Shown in pieces: positions 54,541 to 63,931 of a stretch of DNA of 64,000 bases; the stretch's first letter is position 1; the number at the start of each line of letters is the position of its first letter. Location: positions 39,038-103,037 of the forward strand of contig CAJNBY010000006.1 of assembly GCA_905221125.1 (NCBI GenBank). Direction: 5' to 3'. Below the pieces are notes generated by a model. The model made no database searches and was not told the origin of the DNA. It saw only the letters and a program-made list of their open reading frames with translations. The translations under genes and the position numbers were made by a program. Origin of the DNA: a bacterium. Its GTDB lineage: Bacteria > Bacillota > Bacilli > Lactobacillales > Streptococcaceae.

Positions 54541-55539
54541 TTATTCCAAAATGTTTTTCCCCTCTTTAACTCGCCAACGATAATCAGATAAAATAATATC
54601 TTCGAGGGAGTAGCTAGCCTGCCAATCAAGATATTTTTTAGCTTTTGATGCGTCTGCTAGGACGCTAGCTGGGTCACCAGCACGACGAGCAACAATCTCG
54701 TGTGGGATTTTTTGATCCAGTAATTCTTCAGCGGTTTTAAAGATTTCTTTGACAGTATAGCCTTTTTCAGTTCCTAGGTTAAAGATTTGAGAAGAACTGT
54801 TTTCTTGAAAGAGGTAATTCATCCCTTTAACGTGGGCTTGTGCAAGGTCTAAGACATGAATGTAATCCCGAATACATGAACCGTCACGTGTATCGTAGTC
54901 ATCTCCAAATATTTTTAAGCTATCATTTTGTCCCAATGCGGTCTTGTTGATGTTGGGAATGATGTGAGTTGGATTTTTCACACGCAGCCCGTTTGAAGCA
55001 TCCATTTCAGCCCCAGCTACATTAAAGTAACGGAAAATGACATATTTCCAGTCGTAGCGATTGGCCATCCAGTAAATCATTCGTTCACCCATCAGTTTGG
55101 TCTCTGCATAAGGGTTGACAGGGTCGAGCAGGGTATCTTCAGTTGCAGGCTTGTCAATACAGTTATTACCATAGAGAGATGCAGTTGAAGAGAACATGAT
55201 TTTTTGAATGCCAATTTCAGATAAGACTTTGAGAACTTGGTTCATACCAGCAACATTGGCTGTGAAGTATTTGCTTGGGTTTTCAATACTTTCGCTCACA
55301 ACAATTTCACCTGCACAATGCAGAACAGCATCAATCTTATTTTCTTCTAAGTAAGCTTTTAGAGTACTAGCATCATAAACATCTAGTTGTTTAAAGCTAG
55401 CACGACTATCCACAGCCGAACGATTTCCTGTAGAGAGATTATCGAGGACATGCACCTGGTAGCCAGCATTTAAAAGAGCTTTAACGGTATGGGAGCCAAT
55501 ATAGCCAGCTCCACCTGTAACAAGAATTGTTTTGGTCAT
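54541..55539 (-). CDS. galE: UDP-glucose 4-epimerase
   Basis: 332 aa. NAD-binding GGAGYIGSH at the N-terminus and the catalytic YxxxK in PYAETKLMGE (with the preceding Ser/Thr in SSTASLYG). Interconverts UDP-glucose and UDP-galactose for galactose use and surface polysaccharide precursors. It stands alone with its own promoter and terminator, not in a Leloir operon. Confidence 0.95.
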   Translation of the reverse strand: MTKTILVTGGAGYIGSHTVKALLNAGYQVHVLDNLSTGNRSAVDSRASFKQLDVYDASTLKAYLEENKIDAVLHCAGEIVVSESIENPSKYFTANVAGMNQVLKVLSEIGIQKIMFSSTASLYGNNCIDKPATEDTLLDPVNPYAETKLMGERMIYWMANRYDWKYVIFRYFNVAGAEMDASNGLRVKNPTHIIPNINKTALGQNDSLKIFGDDYDTRDGSCIRDYIHVLDLAQAHVKGMNYLFQENSSSQIFNLGTEKGYTVKEIFKTAEELLDQKIPHEIVARRAGDPASVLADASKAKKYLDWQASYSLEDIILSDYRWRVKEGKNILE

Positions 55540-55567
55540 GATTTTTTCCTTTTCCTAGTTTTGTACT

Positions 55568-55596
55568 ATTTTAAAGAAAGAGGAAGGAAAAGTCAA
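55568..55596 (-). promoter_or_regulatory. galE promoter
   Basis: On the minus strand TTGACT (55591-55596), 17-bp spacer, TAAAAT (55568-55573). The remainder of the 291-bp galE-pepA divergent gap shows only the pepA promoter. Confidence 0.75.
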
Positions 55597-55797
55597 CTAT
55601 TTTCTGTAAATTTCATGAAAAACGGAACAAATATAGCATTGAATTGTTTTTTGTTTGGAAATTAATGATTTTGTTGGTCTTGGAATAGTTCTTAGATTTT
55701 ACCTCACATGCAGAGAATACGATTTTTTCTAAGACACAGTAAGACTAAGATACTAATTTAGAAATCCACCTTCCCGCTATCCTTCTCCTATAAAAAG

Positions 55798-55806
55798 TGG
55801 TAAAAT
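55798..55806 (+). promoter_or_regulatory. Extended -10 promoter of pepA
   Basis: TGGTAAAAT, 24 nt before the pepA ATG, with GAAGGAAC as ribosome site. Confidence 0.6.
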
Positions 55807-55830
55807 GGATGAAAGAAAGAAGGAACTGAA

Positions 55831-56895
55831 ATGACAACATTATTTTCAAAAATCAAAGAAGTAACAGAACTTGCTGCGATCTCAGGTCATGAAGCACCTG
55901 TCCGTGCCTATCTTCGTGAAAAGTTGACACCGCATGTGGATGAAGTGGTGACAGATGGCTTGGGTGGTATTTTTGGTATCAAGCATTCAGAAGTTGCCAA
56001 TGCACCGCGCGTCTTGGTCGCATCTCACATGGACGAAGTTGGTTTTATGGTCAGCGAAATCAAGCCAGACGGTACCTTCCGTGTCGTAGAAATCGGTGGT
56101 TGGAATCCTATGGTAGTCAGCAGCCAACGTTTCAAACTCTTGACTCGTGATGGTCGTGAAATTCCAGTGATTTCAGGCTCTGTTCCTCCACATTTGACTC
56201 GTGGAAAGGGTGGGCCAACCATGCCAGCCATTGCCGATATCGTTTTTGATGGTGGTTTTGCGGACAAGGCTGAGGCAGAAAGCTTTGGCATCCGTCCTGG
56301 TGATACCATTGTTCCTGATAGCTCTGCTATCTTGACAGCCAATGAAAAAAATATCATCTCAAAAGCTTGGGACAATCGCTACGGGGTTCTCATGGTTAGC
56401 GAGCTAGCTGAAGCCTTGTCAGGTCAAAAACTTGGCAATGAACTCTATCTTGGCTCTAACGTCCAAGAAGAAGTTGGTCTGCGTGGTGCTCATACTTCCA
56501 CAACCAAGTTTGATCCAGAAGTCTTCCTCGCAGTTGATTGCTCACCAGCAGGTGATGTCTATGGTGGTCAAGGCAAGATTGGAGATGGAACCTTGATTCG
56601 TTTCTACGACCCAGGTCACTTGCTTCTCCCAGGAATGAAGGACTTCCTTTTGACAACTGCTGAAGAAGCTGGTATCAAGTACCAATACTACTGTGGAAAA
56701 GGTGGAACAGACGCTGGTGCAGCTCATCTGAAAAATGGTGGTGTCCCATCCACAACAATCGGTGTCTGCGCTCGTTATATCCACTCTCACCAAACCCTCT
56801 ACGCTATGGATGACTTCCTAGAAGCTCAAGCTTTCTTGCAAGCCTTGGTGAAAAAATTGGATCGTTCAACGGTTGATTTGATTAAAAATTATTAA
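55831..56895 (+). CDS. pepA: Glutamyl aminopeptidase (M42 family)
   Basis: 354 aa. Cobalt/zinc-dependent M42 peptidase: metal motifs ASHMDEVGFMV, AWDNRYG, VQEEVGLRGA and the final YIHSHQTLY. It removes N-terminal Glu/Asp and completes the breakdown of peptides imported by systems such as Ami. A small immunity gene follows 19 nt after the stop, probably on the same transcript. Confidence 0.95.
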   Translation: MTTLFSKIKEVTELAAISGHEAPVRAYLREKLTPHVDEVVTDGLGGIFGIKHSEVANAPRVLVASHMDEVGFMVSEIKPDGTFRVVEIGGWNPMVVSSQRFKLLTRDGREIPVISGSVPPHLTRGKGGPTMPAIADIVFDGGFADKAEAESFGIRPGDTIVPDSSAILTANEKNIISKAWDNRYGVLMVSELAEALSGQKLGNELYLGSNVQEEVGLRGAHTSTTKFDPEVFLAVDCSPAGDVYGGQGKIGDGTLIRFYDPGHLLLPGMKDFLLTTAEEAGIKYQYYCGKGGTDAGAAHLKNGGVPSTTIGVCARYIHSHQTLYAMDDFLEAQAFLQALVKKLDRSTVDLIKNY

Positions 56896-56914
56896 ACATA
56901 AGGAGGTGGTAGGG

Positions 56915-57211
56915 ATGGTGGAACCAAACCTAGAAAGCCTTATAAAAGATCTTTACAATCATGCTCGCCATGATTTGAGTGAAGATTTAGTTGCTGCTCT
57001 CCTAGAGACTGCTAAAAAACTGCCTGCTACAAATGAGCAATTGCTGGCAGTCCGTCTCTCAGGGCTGGCCAATCGTGAATTACTCAAGAATCCCAGACAT
57101 CCGGCACCTGAGTTGCTCAACTTGGCTCGCTTTATCAAAAGAGAAGAAGCCAAGTACAGAGGAACTGCAGCTTCTGCGCTTATGTATGGGGAGCTCTTTA
57201 AAATGCTTTGA
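56915..57211 (+). CDS. Bacteriocin immunity protein (enterocin A immunity-like)
   Basis: 98 aa, all-helical, no signal peptide, with the EntA_Immun family pattern (four-helix bundle: LIKDLYNHARHD, LVAALLETAKKL, LLAVRLSGLANREL, LARFIKREEAKYRG). Family members give the cell immunity to pediocin-like class II bacteriocins from the inside. The ATG at 56915 fits the AGGAGG at 56901-56906; the GTG at 56906 is too close. No bacteriocin gene is adjacent, so it is an orphan immunity gene attached to pepA. Its stop lies within the terminator stem. Confidence 0.82.
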   Translation: MVEPNLESLIKDLYNHARHDLSEDLVAALLETAKKLPATNEQLLAVRLSGLANRELLKNPRHPAPELLNLARFIKREEAKYRGTAASALMYGELFKML

Positions 57212-57236
57212 TTCCATTGTGAATCAAAGCATTTTT
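57204..57236 (+). terminator. Terminator of the pepA-immunity transcript
   Basis: GCTTTGATTC pairs perfectly with GAATCAAAGC around CATTGT, followed by ATTTTT; the TGA stop codon is inside the left arm. Confidence 0.85.
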
Positions 57237-57272
57237 CTATATGGTGGGAAAACCATTCTTGATAGGAGAAGA

Positions 57273-57298
57273 AAAAAGCCATCCCATTCAGGATAGCT
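57273..57298 (-). terminator. Terminator of the Na/Pi cotransporter gene
   Basis: On the minus strand AGCTATCC pairs with GGATGGCT (one G-U), then TTTTTTC. Confidence 0.7.
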
Positions 57299-57307
57299 TC
57301 TTGGTTC

Positions 57308-58939
57308 TTAGATTTGTTCAGCGATGACCTTTTCAGCTAAATTCCTAGCGTGGTCAGACACACGAGTGTAGTGGGAAACAATGTCGATAAAGTTGACTCC
57401 AGCTTGTGTAGAACACTCACCCTTGTTAAGGCGTTTGATGTGGGTCTTTCTGAGAACGCGTTCCATATTGTTGATTTCTTTATGGCGTTCAATCAGACTT
57501 TGAGCTTTTTCGATATCATTGTTTTCCACGCTGTCAAGGGCATCCTTGATAAAGCCAGTGGTTTTTTGATAGATATCAGCCAATTCTTGTAAAGCAGCTT
57601 CAGAGAACTCAACATTTTTACGTTGAAGATAGTCAGTCAGATTGATTAGCGCTTCTGCGTGGTCCCCAATCCGTTCCAAATCACGGGATGAATCCAGGAT
57701 ATTGGTGAGCACTTCACTTTCTTTCTGGCTAAGGGCTTCACTTGAAAGAGTAATGAGATAACGAGTCAATTTTTCATCAATGGTATTGATGGCTTCTTCT
57801 GTCTTGTGGCCTTTTTCAGCAACCTTTTCATTGAGGTTAATGATGTAGTTGTATGAAAGATCAAAAGCTTTAGAAGCATAATTTCCTAAGTGAAGGAGTT
57901 CTTTTTTCGCATTTCCGAGAGCGATTGATGGAGCTTGCTTAATCAAATGCTCATCAAGGTAAAGCGGCTCGTACTTGACAACCTCGTCTTCACCAGGAAT
58001 GAGCTTGGTTACAAAGAAAGCCAAGGCTCCGATGAATGGAAATTGTACAATGGTGTTACTTACGTTAAAGGCACCGTGCGAGAAAGCGATGGTCATCTCA
58101 GGTGAGAGGTGAAGGAGTGCTTGGAAGTACTCAATCATTGCAGTGAAGGGGCCTAATAAGATTAAGCAAAGAATAGTTCCTAAAACGTTAAAGGTAACGT
58201 GGGTTGCAGCAACGCGTTTAGCAGAGACATTGGCTCCAGCTGCCGCAATGATAACTGTTAAAGTTGTCCCGATATTATCCCCGAAGAGAACTGGTAGAGA
58301 ACCTTTAAGGTCAAGGAAGCCGCCTGCATAGAGCCCTTGTAAAATCCCGATTGTCGCAGAAGAGGCCTGGATGAGAACGGTAATCACCGCACCCGCAAAA
58401 ACTCCCAACACAGGATTTTGTCCCAAGGTTACCATGTATTCCTTGAATTGTGGTAAATCTTTAAGCGGACTCATACCGGCACTGATGAGGTTGAGGGCGT
58501 AGAAGATTCCCCCTACACCAAACAGGATGCGCCCAATATTGTTTGCTGTTCTGTTTTTTGTAAAGAAGAGGAACATGGTTCCAAGGAAAATCAGGGGTAA
58601 AGCATATTCGCCAAGCTTGAAACCGATGATAAAGGAAGTAACGGTGGTTCCGATATTGGCTCCCATGATAATTCCGATAGCCTGCCTAAGAGTGAGAAGA
58701 CTAGCGCTGACCAGTCCAACCGTTATAACTGTAACCCCTGTACTTGACTGAATCAGGGCAGTCACGACAATTCCGACTAGAACACCTAAAAAGGGATTGC
58801 TAGTGTACTTGTCAATGTAAAAACGAAGGCGATCTCCAGCAGCTTGTTGCAAACCGTCTCCCATGGTCTTGATACTATATAAGAATAGTCCCAGACCACC
58901 TAAAAAGTGAAATAAAATTTCCTGCCAATTAATGGACAT
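57308..58939 (-). CDS. Na/phosphate cotransporter family protein (NptA/PhoU-like)
   Basis: 543 aa. The membrane part (1-310) contains two inverted Na_Pi_cotrans repeats with QSSTG and QASSA motifs that line the transport site. The C-terminal cytoplasmic part (about 345-540) is PhoU-like helical. Imports phosphate with sodium, or acts in phosphate/c-di-AMP-linked balance. Single gene with a terminator downstream and a consensus promoter upstream. Confidence 0.9.
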   Translation of the reverse strand: MSINWQEILFHFLGGLGLFLYSIKTMGDGLQQAAGDRLRFYIDKYTSNPFLGVLVGIVVTALIQSSTGVTVITVGLVSASLLTLRQAIGIIMGANIGTTVTSFIIGFKLGEYALPLIFLGTMFLFFTKNRTANNIGRILFGVGGIFYALNLISAGMSPLKDLPQFKEYMVTLGQNPVLGVFAGAVITVLIQASSATIGILQGLYAGGFLDLKGSLPVLFGDNIGTTLTVIIAAAGANVSAKRVAATHVTFNVLGTILCLILLGPFTAMIEYFQALLHLSPEMTIAFSHGAFNVSNTIVQFPFIGALAFFVTKLIPGEDEVVKYEPLYLDEHLIKQAPSIALGNAKKELLHLGNYASKAFDLSYNYIINLNEKVAEKGHKTEEAINTIDEKLTRYLITLSSEALSQKESEVLTNILDSSRDLERIGDHAEALINLTDYLQRKNVEFSEAALQELADIYQKTTGFIKDALDSVENNDIEKAQSLIERHKEINNMERVLRKTHIKRLNKGECSTQAGVNFIDIVSHYTRVSDHARNLAEKVIAEQI

Positions 58940-58982
58940 TTCTTTTTCCTCCGAAAAATAATAACGGAATTTCTCCTATTCT

Positions 58983-59011
58983 ATTTTAAAGGATAAAAGT
59001 AAATCTAACAA
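58983..59011 (-). promoter_or_regulatory. Promoter of the Na/Pi cotransporter gene
   Basis: On the minus strand TTGTTA (59006-59011), 17-bp spacer, TAAAAT (58983-58988). Confidence 0.6.
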
Positions 59012-59133
59012 GTGTTAAGCTAAGATTTTAGAAAGAAAATTCGTCAGAAAAAGAAAAAATAATATACTCTAACATGACATGAAGATTAAATATCGAAAAA
59101 TCTTGTGAAATCTTTCCTTATATTTCCAAAGTG

Positions 59134-59142
59134 TGATATAAT
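59134..59142 (+). promoter_or_regulatory. Extended -10 promoter of pgk
   Basis: TGATATAAT, with a leader of about 30 nt and AAAGGGG as ribosome site before the ATG at 59179. Confidence 0.7.
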
Positions 59143-59178
59143 AGTTTCGAATAAAATAAATAAAGGGGTTTTTGTAAC

Positions 59179-60375
59179 ATGGCAAAACTTACTGTTAAAG
59201 ACGTTGACTTGAAAGGTAAAAAAGTCCTCGTTCGTGTTGACTTCAACGTACCATTGAAAGATGGCGTAATCACTAACGACAACCGTATCACAGCAGCTCT
59301 TCCAACTATTAAGTACATCATCGAACAAGGTGGACGTGCAATTCTTTTCTCTCACCTTGGACGTGTGAAAGAAGAAGCTGATAAAGCTGGTAAATCACTT
59401 GCTCCTGTAGCGGCAGACTTGGCAGCAAAACTTGGTCAAGATGTTGTTTTCCCAGGTGTAACTCGTGGGGCTGAATTGGAAGCAGCTATCAACGCTCTTG
59501 AAGATGGACAAGTTCTTTTGGTTGAAAACACTCGTTACGAAGATGTTGACGGCAAGAAAGAATCTAAAAACGATCCTGAACTTGGTAAATACTGGGCATC
59601 ACTTGGAGATGGTATCTTCGTAAATGATGCATTCGGTACAGCTCACCGTGCACACGCATCTAACGTTGGTATCTCAGCAAACGTTGAAAAAGCAGTTGCT
59701 GGTTTCCTTCTTGAAAACGAAATTGCCTACATCCAAGAAGCAGTTGAAACTCCAGAACGTCCATTCGTAGCGATCCTTGGTGGTTCAAAAGTTTCAGACA
59801 AGATCGGTGTTATCGAAAACTTGCTTGAAAAAGCTGATAAAGTCCTTATCGGTGGTGGTATGACTTACACATTCTACAAAGCACAAGGTATCGAAATCGG
59901 TAACTCACTTGTAGAAGAAGACAAATTGGATGTTGCGAAAGCTCTTCTTGAAAAAGCAAACGGTAAATTGATCTTGCCAGTTGATTCTAAAGAAGCTAAC
60001 GCATTTGCTGGTTACACTGAAGTGCGTGACACTGAAGGTGAAGCAGTTTCTGAAGGCTTCCTTGGTCTTGACATCGGTCCAAAATCTATCGCTAAATTTG
60101 ACGAAGCTTTGACTGGTGCCAAAACAGTTGTATGGAACGGACCTATGGGTGTATTTGAAAACCCAGACTTCCAAGCTGGTACAATCGGTGTGATGGACGC
60201 TATCGTGAAACAACCAGGCGTTAAATCAATCATCGGTGGTGGTGACTCAGCTGCCGCAGCCATCAACCTTGGACGTGCAGACAAATTCTCATGGATCTCT
60301 ACTGGTGGTGGAGCATCAATGGAACTTCTTGAAGGTAAGGTTCTTCCAGGACTTGCAGCCTTGACAGAAAAATAA
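59179..60375 (+). CDS. pgk: Phosphoglycerate kinase
   Basis: 398 aa glycolytic kinase that makes ATP from 1,3-bisphosphoglycerate. The signature [12 protein letters not shown] near the N-terminus, the SHLGR substrate-binding segment and the GGGDSAAA nucleotide loop are present. Codon use is strongly biased (AAC, GAA, GGT, CTT), as expected for a very highly expressed gene. Monocistronic with a strong terminator. Confidence 0.98.
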   Translation: MAKLTVKDVDLKGKKVLVRVDFNVPLKDGVITNDNRITAALPTIKYIIEQGGRAILFSHLGRVKEEADKAGKSLAPVAADLAAKLGQDVVFPGVTRGAELEAAINALEDGQVLLVENTRYEDVDGKKESKNDPELGKYWASLGDGIFVNDAFGTAHRAHASNVGISANVEKAVAGFLLENEIAYIQEAVETPERPFVAILGGSKVSDKIGVIENLLEKADKVLIGGGMTYTFYKAQGIEIGNSLVEEDKLDVAKALLEKANGKLILPVDSKEANAFAGYTEVRDTEGEAVSEGFLGLDIGPKSIAKFDEALTGAKTVVWNGPMGVFENPDFQAGTIGVMDAIVKQPGVKSIIGGGDSAAAAINLGRADKFSWISTGGGASMELLEGKVLPGLAALTEK

Positions 60376-60392
60376 GATTTACTAAATGAATC

Positions 60393-60430
60393 AAAGAAGA
60401 GAGGGATGAAAGTTCCTCTTTTCTTTTACT
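60393..60430 (+). terminator. Rho-independent terminator after pgk
   Basis: AAAGAAGAGAGG pairs with CCTCTTTTCTTT (12 positions, one G-U), loop GATGAAAGTT. Confidence 0.8.
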
Positions 60431-60510
60431 GAAAATAAAAACGCTTCCTCTCAACTATTGCTCATAAAATCACCCAAATTATGATAAAATGGAAATAGAA
60501 AGTTGAGATT

Positions 60511-61038
60511 ATGAGTTATTTTAAAAAATATAAATTCGATAAATCCCAGTTCAAACTTGGTATGCGAACCTTTAAAACAGGTATTGCTGTTTTTCTAGTT
60601 CTCTTGATTTTTGGCTTTTTTGGCTGGAAAGGTCTTCAAATCGGTGCTTTGACAGCCGTGTTTAGCCTGAGGGAAAGTTTTGATAAGAGTGTCCATTTTG
60701 GGACTTCTCGTATTTTAGGAAATAGTATCGGTGGTCTCTATGCCCTCCTCTTCTTCTTATTAAATACCTTTTTCCACGAAGCTTTTTGGGTGACCTTGGT
60801 TGTTGTTCCCATCTGCACCATGTTAACCATTATGACAAATGTAGCCATGAATAATAAAGCGGGTGTTATTGGTGGTGTAGCGGCTATGTTAATCATTACC
60901 CTATCGATTCCGAGTGGTGAGACAATTTTGTACGTGTTTGCGCGTGTATCAGAAACTTTTATGGGAGTTTTTGTCGCAATTCTTGTAAATTACGATATTG
61001 ACCGTATTCGTCTCTTTTTAGAGAAAAAAGAAAAATAA
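60511..61038 (+). CDS. Aromatic acid exporter-like membrane protein (DUF939/FUSC-type)
   Basis: 175 aa, four or more hydrophobic segments in the first 150 residues (FKTGIAVFLVLLIFGFFGW start) followed by a short charged cytoplasmic tail. It resembles the N-terminal half of aromatic acid exporter family 1 proteins and is a usual neighbour of glnR in streptococci. TGATAAAAT (60482-60490) is a probable -10. Substrate unknown. Confidence 0.8.
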   Translation: MSYFKKYKFDKSQFKLGMRTFKTGIAVFLVLLIFGFFGWKGLQIGALTAVFSLRESFDKSVHFGTSRILGNSIGGLYALLFFLLNTFFHEAFWVTLVVVPICTMLTIMTNVAMNNKAGVIGGVAAMLIITLSIPSGETILYVFARVSETFMGVFVAILVNYDIDRIRLFLEKKEK

Positions 61039-61091
61039 TGTTACATTTTATGACATTATCAATTGACGTTTGTCTTTTTTTAGACTATAAT
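61039..61091 (+). promoter_or_regulatory. glnRA promoter with GlnR box
   Basis: 61039-61056 reads TGTTACATTTTATGACAT, an exact fit to the GlnR consensus TGTNA-N7-TNACAT. It lies just upstream of TTGACG (61063-61068), a 17-bp spacer and TATAAT (61086-61091). Autorepression of glnRA by GlnR with glutamine synthetase is established in streptococci. Confidence 0.88.
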
Positions 61092-61114
61092 AGACAGAAA
61101 GAAGGAAATTGTAA

Positions 61115-61471
61115 ATGAAGGAAAAAGAATTTCGCCGAAATATGGCTGTTTTTCCTATCGGCAGTGTTATGAAGTTGACCGATCTATCGGCGCGTCAGAT
61201 TCGTTATTATGAAGATCAAGAGTTGATTAAACCTGATCGAAACGAAGGAAATCGTCGCATGTATTCCTTGAATGACATGGATCGTCTGCTTGAAATCAAA
61301 GATTATATCTCTGAAGGTTATAATATCGCTGCCATTAAGAAAAAATATGCTGAACGTGAAGCGAAATCCAAGAAAGCGGTGAGTCAGACTGAGGTGCGTC
61401 GTGCACTTCACAATGAACTCCTCCAACAGGGTCGCTTTGCTTCAGTACGGTCACCTTTTGGTCGCGGTTAG
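61115..61471 (+). CDS. glnR: Nitrogen regulator GlnR (MerR family)
   Basis: 118 aa. MerR-type winged helix-turn-helix (MKLTDLSARQIRYYEDQELIKPDRNEGNRRMYS) with a short C-terminal tail that senses feedback-inhibited glutamine synthetase. It represses glutamine/glutamate uptake and assimilation genes. In operon with glnA, 36 nt apart, behind a GlnR box. Confidence 0.96.
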   Translation: MKEKEFRRNMAVFPIGSVMKLTDLSARQIRYYEDQELIKPDRNEGNRRMYSLNDMDRLLEIKDYISEGYNIAAIKKKYAEREAKSKKAVSQTEVRRALHNELLQQGRFASVRSPFGRG

Positions 61472-61507
61472 GTAACCGCAAGTAGTCATACATTAAGGAG
61501 AAAACTC

Positions 61508-62854
61508 ATGCCAATCACAGCTGCAGATATTCGTCGTGAAGTCAAGGAAAAAAATGTTACCTTTATTCGTCTTATGTTCTCAGATATTTTGGGAACCATG
61601 AAAAACGTCGAAATTCCTGCTACAGATGAACAGTTAGATAAAGTCTTGTCAAACAAGGCTATGTTTGATGGATCTTCTATTGAAGGTTTTGTACGTATCA
61701 ATGAGTCAGATATGTACTTGTACCCAGACTTGGATACATGGACAGTCTTCCCTTGGGGAGATGAAAATGGAAGTGTTGCAGGTTTGATCTGTGATGTCTA
61801 TACAACAGAAGGTGAACCATTTGCGGGTGACCCTCGTGGCAATTTGAAACGAGCTCTTCGTCACATGGAAGAAGTCGGATTCAAATCTTTCAACCTTGGT
61901 CCAGAGCCAGAATTCTTCCTATTTAAGTTGGATGAAAATGGAGACCCAACACTTGAAGTAAATGACAAGGGTGGCTACTTTGATTTGGCGCCTACTGACC
62001 TTGCGGACAATACGCGTCGTGAGATTGTGAATGTCTTGACCAAAATGGGATTTGAAGTAGAAGCGAGTCACCACGAGGTTGCGGTTGGACAACACGAAAT
62101 TGACTTCAAGTACGATGAAGTTCTCCGTGCCTGCGATAAGATTCAAATCTTTAAGCTAGTTGTTAAAACCATTGCTCGCAAACATGGCCTTTACGCAACC
62201 TTTATGGCTAAACCAAAATTTGGTATTGCTGGATCAGGTATGCACTGTAATATGTCCTTGTTTGATGCAGAAGGAAATAACGCCTTCTTTGATCCAAATG
62301 ATCCAAAAGGGATGCAGTTGTCAGAAACAGCCTACCATTTCCTTGGTGGTTTGATCAAGCATGCTTACAACTATACTGCCATCATGAACCCAACGGTTAA
62401 CTCATACAAACGTTTGGTTCCAGGTTATGAAGCGCCTGTTTACATTGCTTGGGCTGGTCGTAACCGTTCGCCACTTGTGCGCGTGCCTGCTTCACGTGGT
62501 ATGGGAACTCGTCTTGAGTTGCGTTCAGTGGATCCAATGGCGAACCCTTACATCGCTATGGCTGTTCTTTTGGAAGTTGGTTTGCATGGTATTGAAAACA
62601 AAATCGAAGCACCAGCTCCTATCGAAGAAAATATCTACATCATGACAGCAGAAGAGCGTAAGGAAGCTGGTATTACGGATCTTCCATCAACCCTTCATAA
62701 CGCTTTGAAAGCTTTGACAGAAGATGAAGTTGTCAGAGCGGCTCTTGGAGAACATATCTATACTAGTTTCCTTGAAGCCAAACGAATCGAATGGGCAAGT
62801 TATGCAACCTTCGTTTCACAATGGGAAATTGATAATTATTTAGACCTTTACTAA
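61508..62854 (+). CDS. glnA: Glutamine synthetase type I
   Basis: 448 aa GSI-alpha enzyme, lacking the adenylylation-type C-terminal features of GSI-beta. Conserved FDGSSIEGF, metal motif [11 protein letters not shown] region [12 protein letters not shown] and [17 protein letters not shown]. It makes glutamine from glutamate and ammonia and also acts with GlnR in regulation. Ends in a terminator. Confidence 0.97.
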   Translation: MPITAADIRREVKEKNVTFIRLMFSDILGTMKNVEIPATDEQLDKVLSNKAMFDGSSIEGFVRINESDMYLYPDLDTWTVFPWGDENGSVAGLICDVYTTEGEPFAGDPRGNLKRALRHMEEVGFKSFNLGPEPEFFLFKLDENGDPTLEVNDKGGYFDLAPTDLADNTRREIVNVLTKMGFEVEASHHEVAVGQHEIDFKYDEVLRACDKIQIFKLVVKTIARKHGLYATFMAKPKFGIAGSGMHCNMSLFDAEGNNAFFDPNDPKGMQLSETAYHFLGGLIKHAYNYTAIMNPTVNSYKRLVPGYEAPVYIAWAGRNRSPLVRVPASRGMGTRLELRSVDPMANPYIAMAVLLEVGLHGIENKIEAPAPIEENIYIMTAEERKEAGITDLPSTLHNALKALTEDEVVRAALGEHIYTSFLEAKRIEWASYATFVSQWEIDNYLDLY

Positions 62855-62863
62855 TATAGAAGA

Positions 62864-62892
62864 AAGATTGCCTGAGGGTGATCTTTTTTTTG
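62864..62892 (+). terminator. Rho-independent terminator after glnA
   Basis: AAGATTGCC pairs with GGTGATCTT (two G-U), loop TGAG, then a T run of eight. Confidence 0.85.
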
Positions 62893-62902
62893 ATTTTTAT
62901 AT

Positions 62903-62943
62903 CGAGGTGTGATATGGTTTATATAACGAGATGCGATATATCG
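62903..62943 (+). promoter_or_regulatory. Direct-repeat operator candidate upstream of the PadR gene
   Basis: CGAGGTGTGATAT (62903-62915) and CGAGATGCGATAT (62927-62939) match at 11 of 13 positions, 24 bp apart; ATATC/GATAT half-sites and a CGATATATCG palindrome (62934-62943) overlap them. PadR regulators usually repress their own operon, so this is the probable operator. Confidence 0.6.
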
Positions 62944-62965
62944 AACTGAATAGGAGGTGGAATAA

Positions 62966-63286
62966 ATGGAATTAACGGATAAGATTCGTCGAGTTTATCT
63001 TCCAATGACGGAAACGGGCTTTTATATCTTGTTCTGTCTGCAAAAGGAACGTCATGGTTATAGTATTACGCAAAAGGTCAAGGAGATGACAGATTCGCAA
63101 GTTTCGATTAGTCCTGGAACTATGTATGGAACCTTGTCAAAAATGGAAAAGGATGGCTTGATTTCCTTTGTTCGCGAAGAGGAAAAACGTAAAATCTATC
63201 AGATCACAGACTTGGGACGAAAAGTTTTAGATATTGAATTGAAGCGTATTGAACGGCTCTATAGAAACAGTCGGGAGGAAGGATGA
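62966..63286 (+). CDS. PadR family transcriptional regulator
   Basis: 106 aa. Winged helix with the PadR pattern (FYILFCLQKERHGYSITQKV, ISPGTMYGTLSKMEKDGLI, RKIYQITDLGRKVL) and a short C-terminal dimer helix, the small s-PadR subtype. Strong AGGAGGTGG ribosome site. It overlaps the DUF2812 gene by 4 nt (ATGA-type), a standard pairing. Confidence 0.92.
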   Translation: MELTDKIRRVYLPMTETGFYILFCLQKERHGYSITQKVKEMTDSQVSISPGTMYGTLSKMEKDGLISFVREEEKRKIYQITDLGRKVLDIELKRIERLYRNSREEG

Positions 63287-63861
63287 TGGAAAAGAAAATT
63301 GTTTATCGGATTTTTACAATTGCGGATTATGAGAGGGAGGCTCTATACTTTAGAGAAATGCATGCTAAGGGATGGAAACTTAGGGAAGTAAGCTACTCTA
63401 TCTTATTGTTTGCAGTTAAGTATACCTTTGAAAAGTGTCAGCCTGAGCAAGTGTCTTATCAGTTGGATTTTTACCCAATGGAAAAATCAGAGAGATCCTC
63501 CTATTTACAACTATTTAAAGACTGTGGCTGGGAGCATATTACAGACTTTAATAGTTTTTCCTATTTTAGAAAAGCGCATTCTGAAATTGAATCGGATGCA
63601 GAATTTGAAATCTATAATGACGCTGCTGGGAAGTTAGCTATGGTTAATCGCATTTTAAGACTGCGATTAGTACCTGTTTTACTTTTGCTAGCCATACATA
63701 TACCATTCTTACTTAAATTGCTCAATAGGAGTAATGCGTATGGTCTATGGAGTTTTCTTGCGGTCGGGCTAGATGTTTTCTTGTCTTTAATCCTTTTGTT
63801 AATAGTTGCCTATATTAGCTGGAAGTTATGGCATAAAAAGAAGGAATTGTCAGATTTATGA
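63283..63861 (+). CDS. DUF2812 domain membrane protein
   Basis: 192 aa. The N-terminal cytoplasmic DUF2812 domain (1-115; YEREALYFREMHAKGWKLREV, CGWEHITDFNSFSYFRK) is followed by two membrane helices (about 126-150 and 153-180). Such proteins are encoded beside PadR regulators and are thought to be regulated membrane partners of unknown role. The next gene downstream is interrupted. Confidence 0.85.
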   Translation: MMEKKIVYRIFTIADYEREALYFREMHAKGWKLREVSYSILLFAVKYTFEKCQPEQVSYQLDFYPMEKSERSSYLQLFKDCGWEHITDFNSFSYFRKAHSEIESDAEFEIYNDAAGKLAMVNRILRLRLVPVLLLLAIHIPFLLKLLNRSNAYGLWSFLAVGLDVFLSLILLLIVAYISWKLWHKKKELSDL

Positions 63862-63895
63862 TAGGGTAGGTATGCTCAAAATTGGAGGGAAAGTC

Positions 63896-63931
63896 ATGAT
63901 AAATAAAAAGCAATTTCGGATTTTGTACTGA
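63896..63931 (+). pseudogene. Start of a third PadR-operon gene cut by an insertion sequence
   Basis: GGAGGGA then ATG at 63896 reads M-I-N-K-K-Q-F-R-I-L before entering the IS end at about 63924, where a TAC-TGA contributed by the IS ends translation after 11 codons. The rest of the gene, if it exists, lies beyond the window. Confidence 0.65.
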
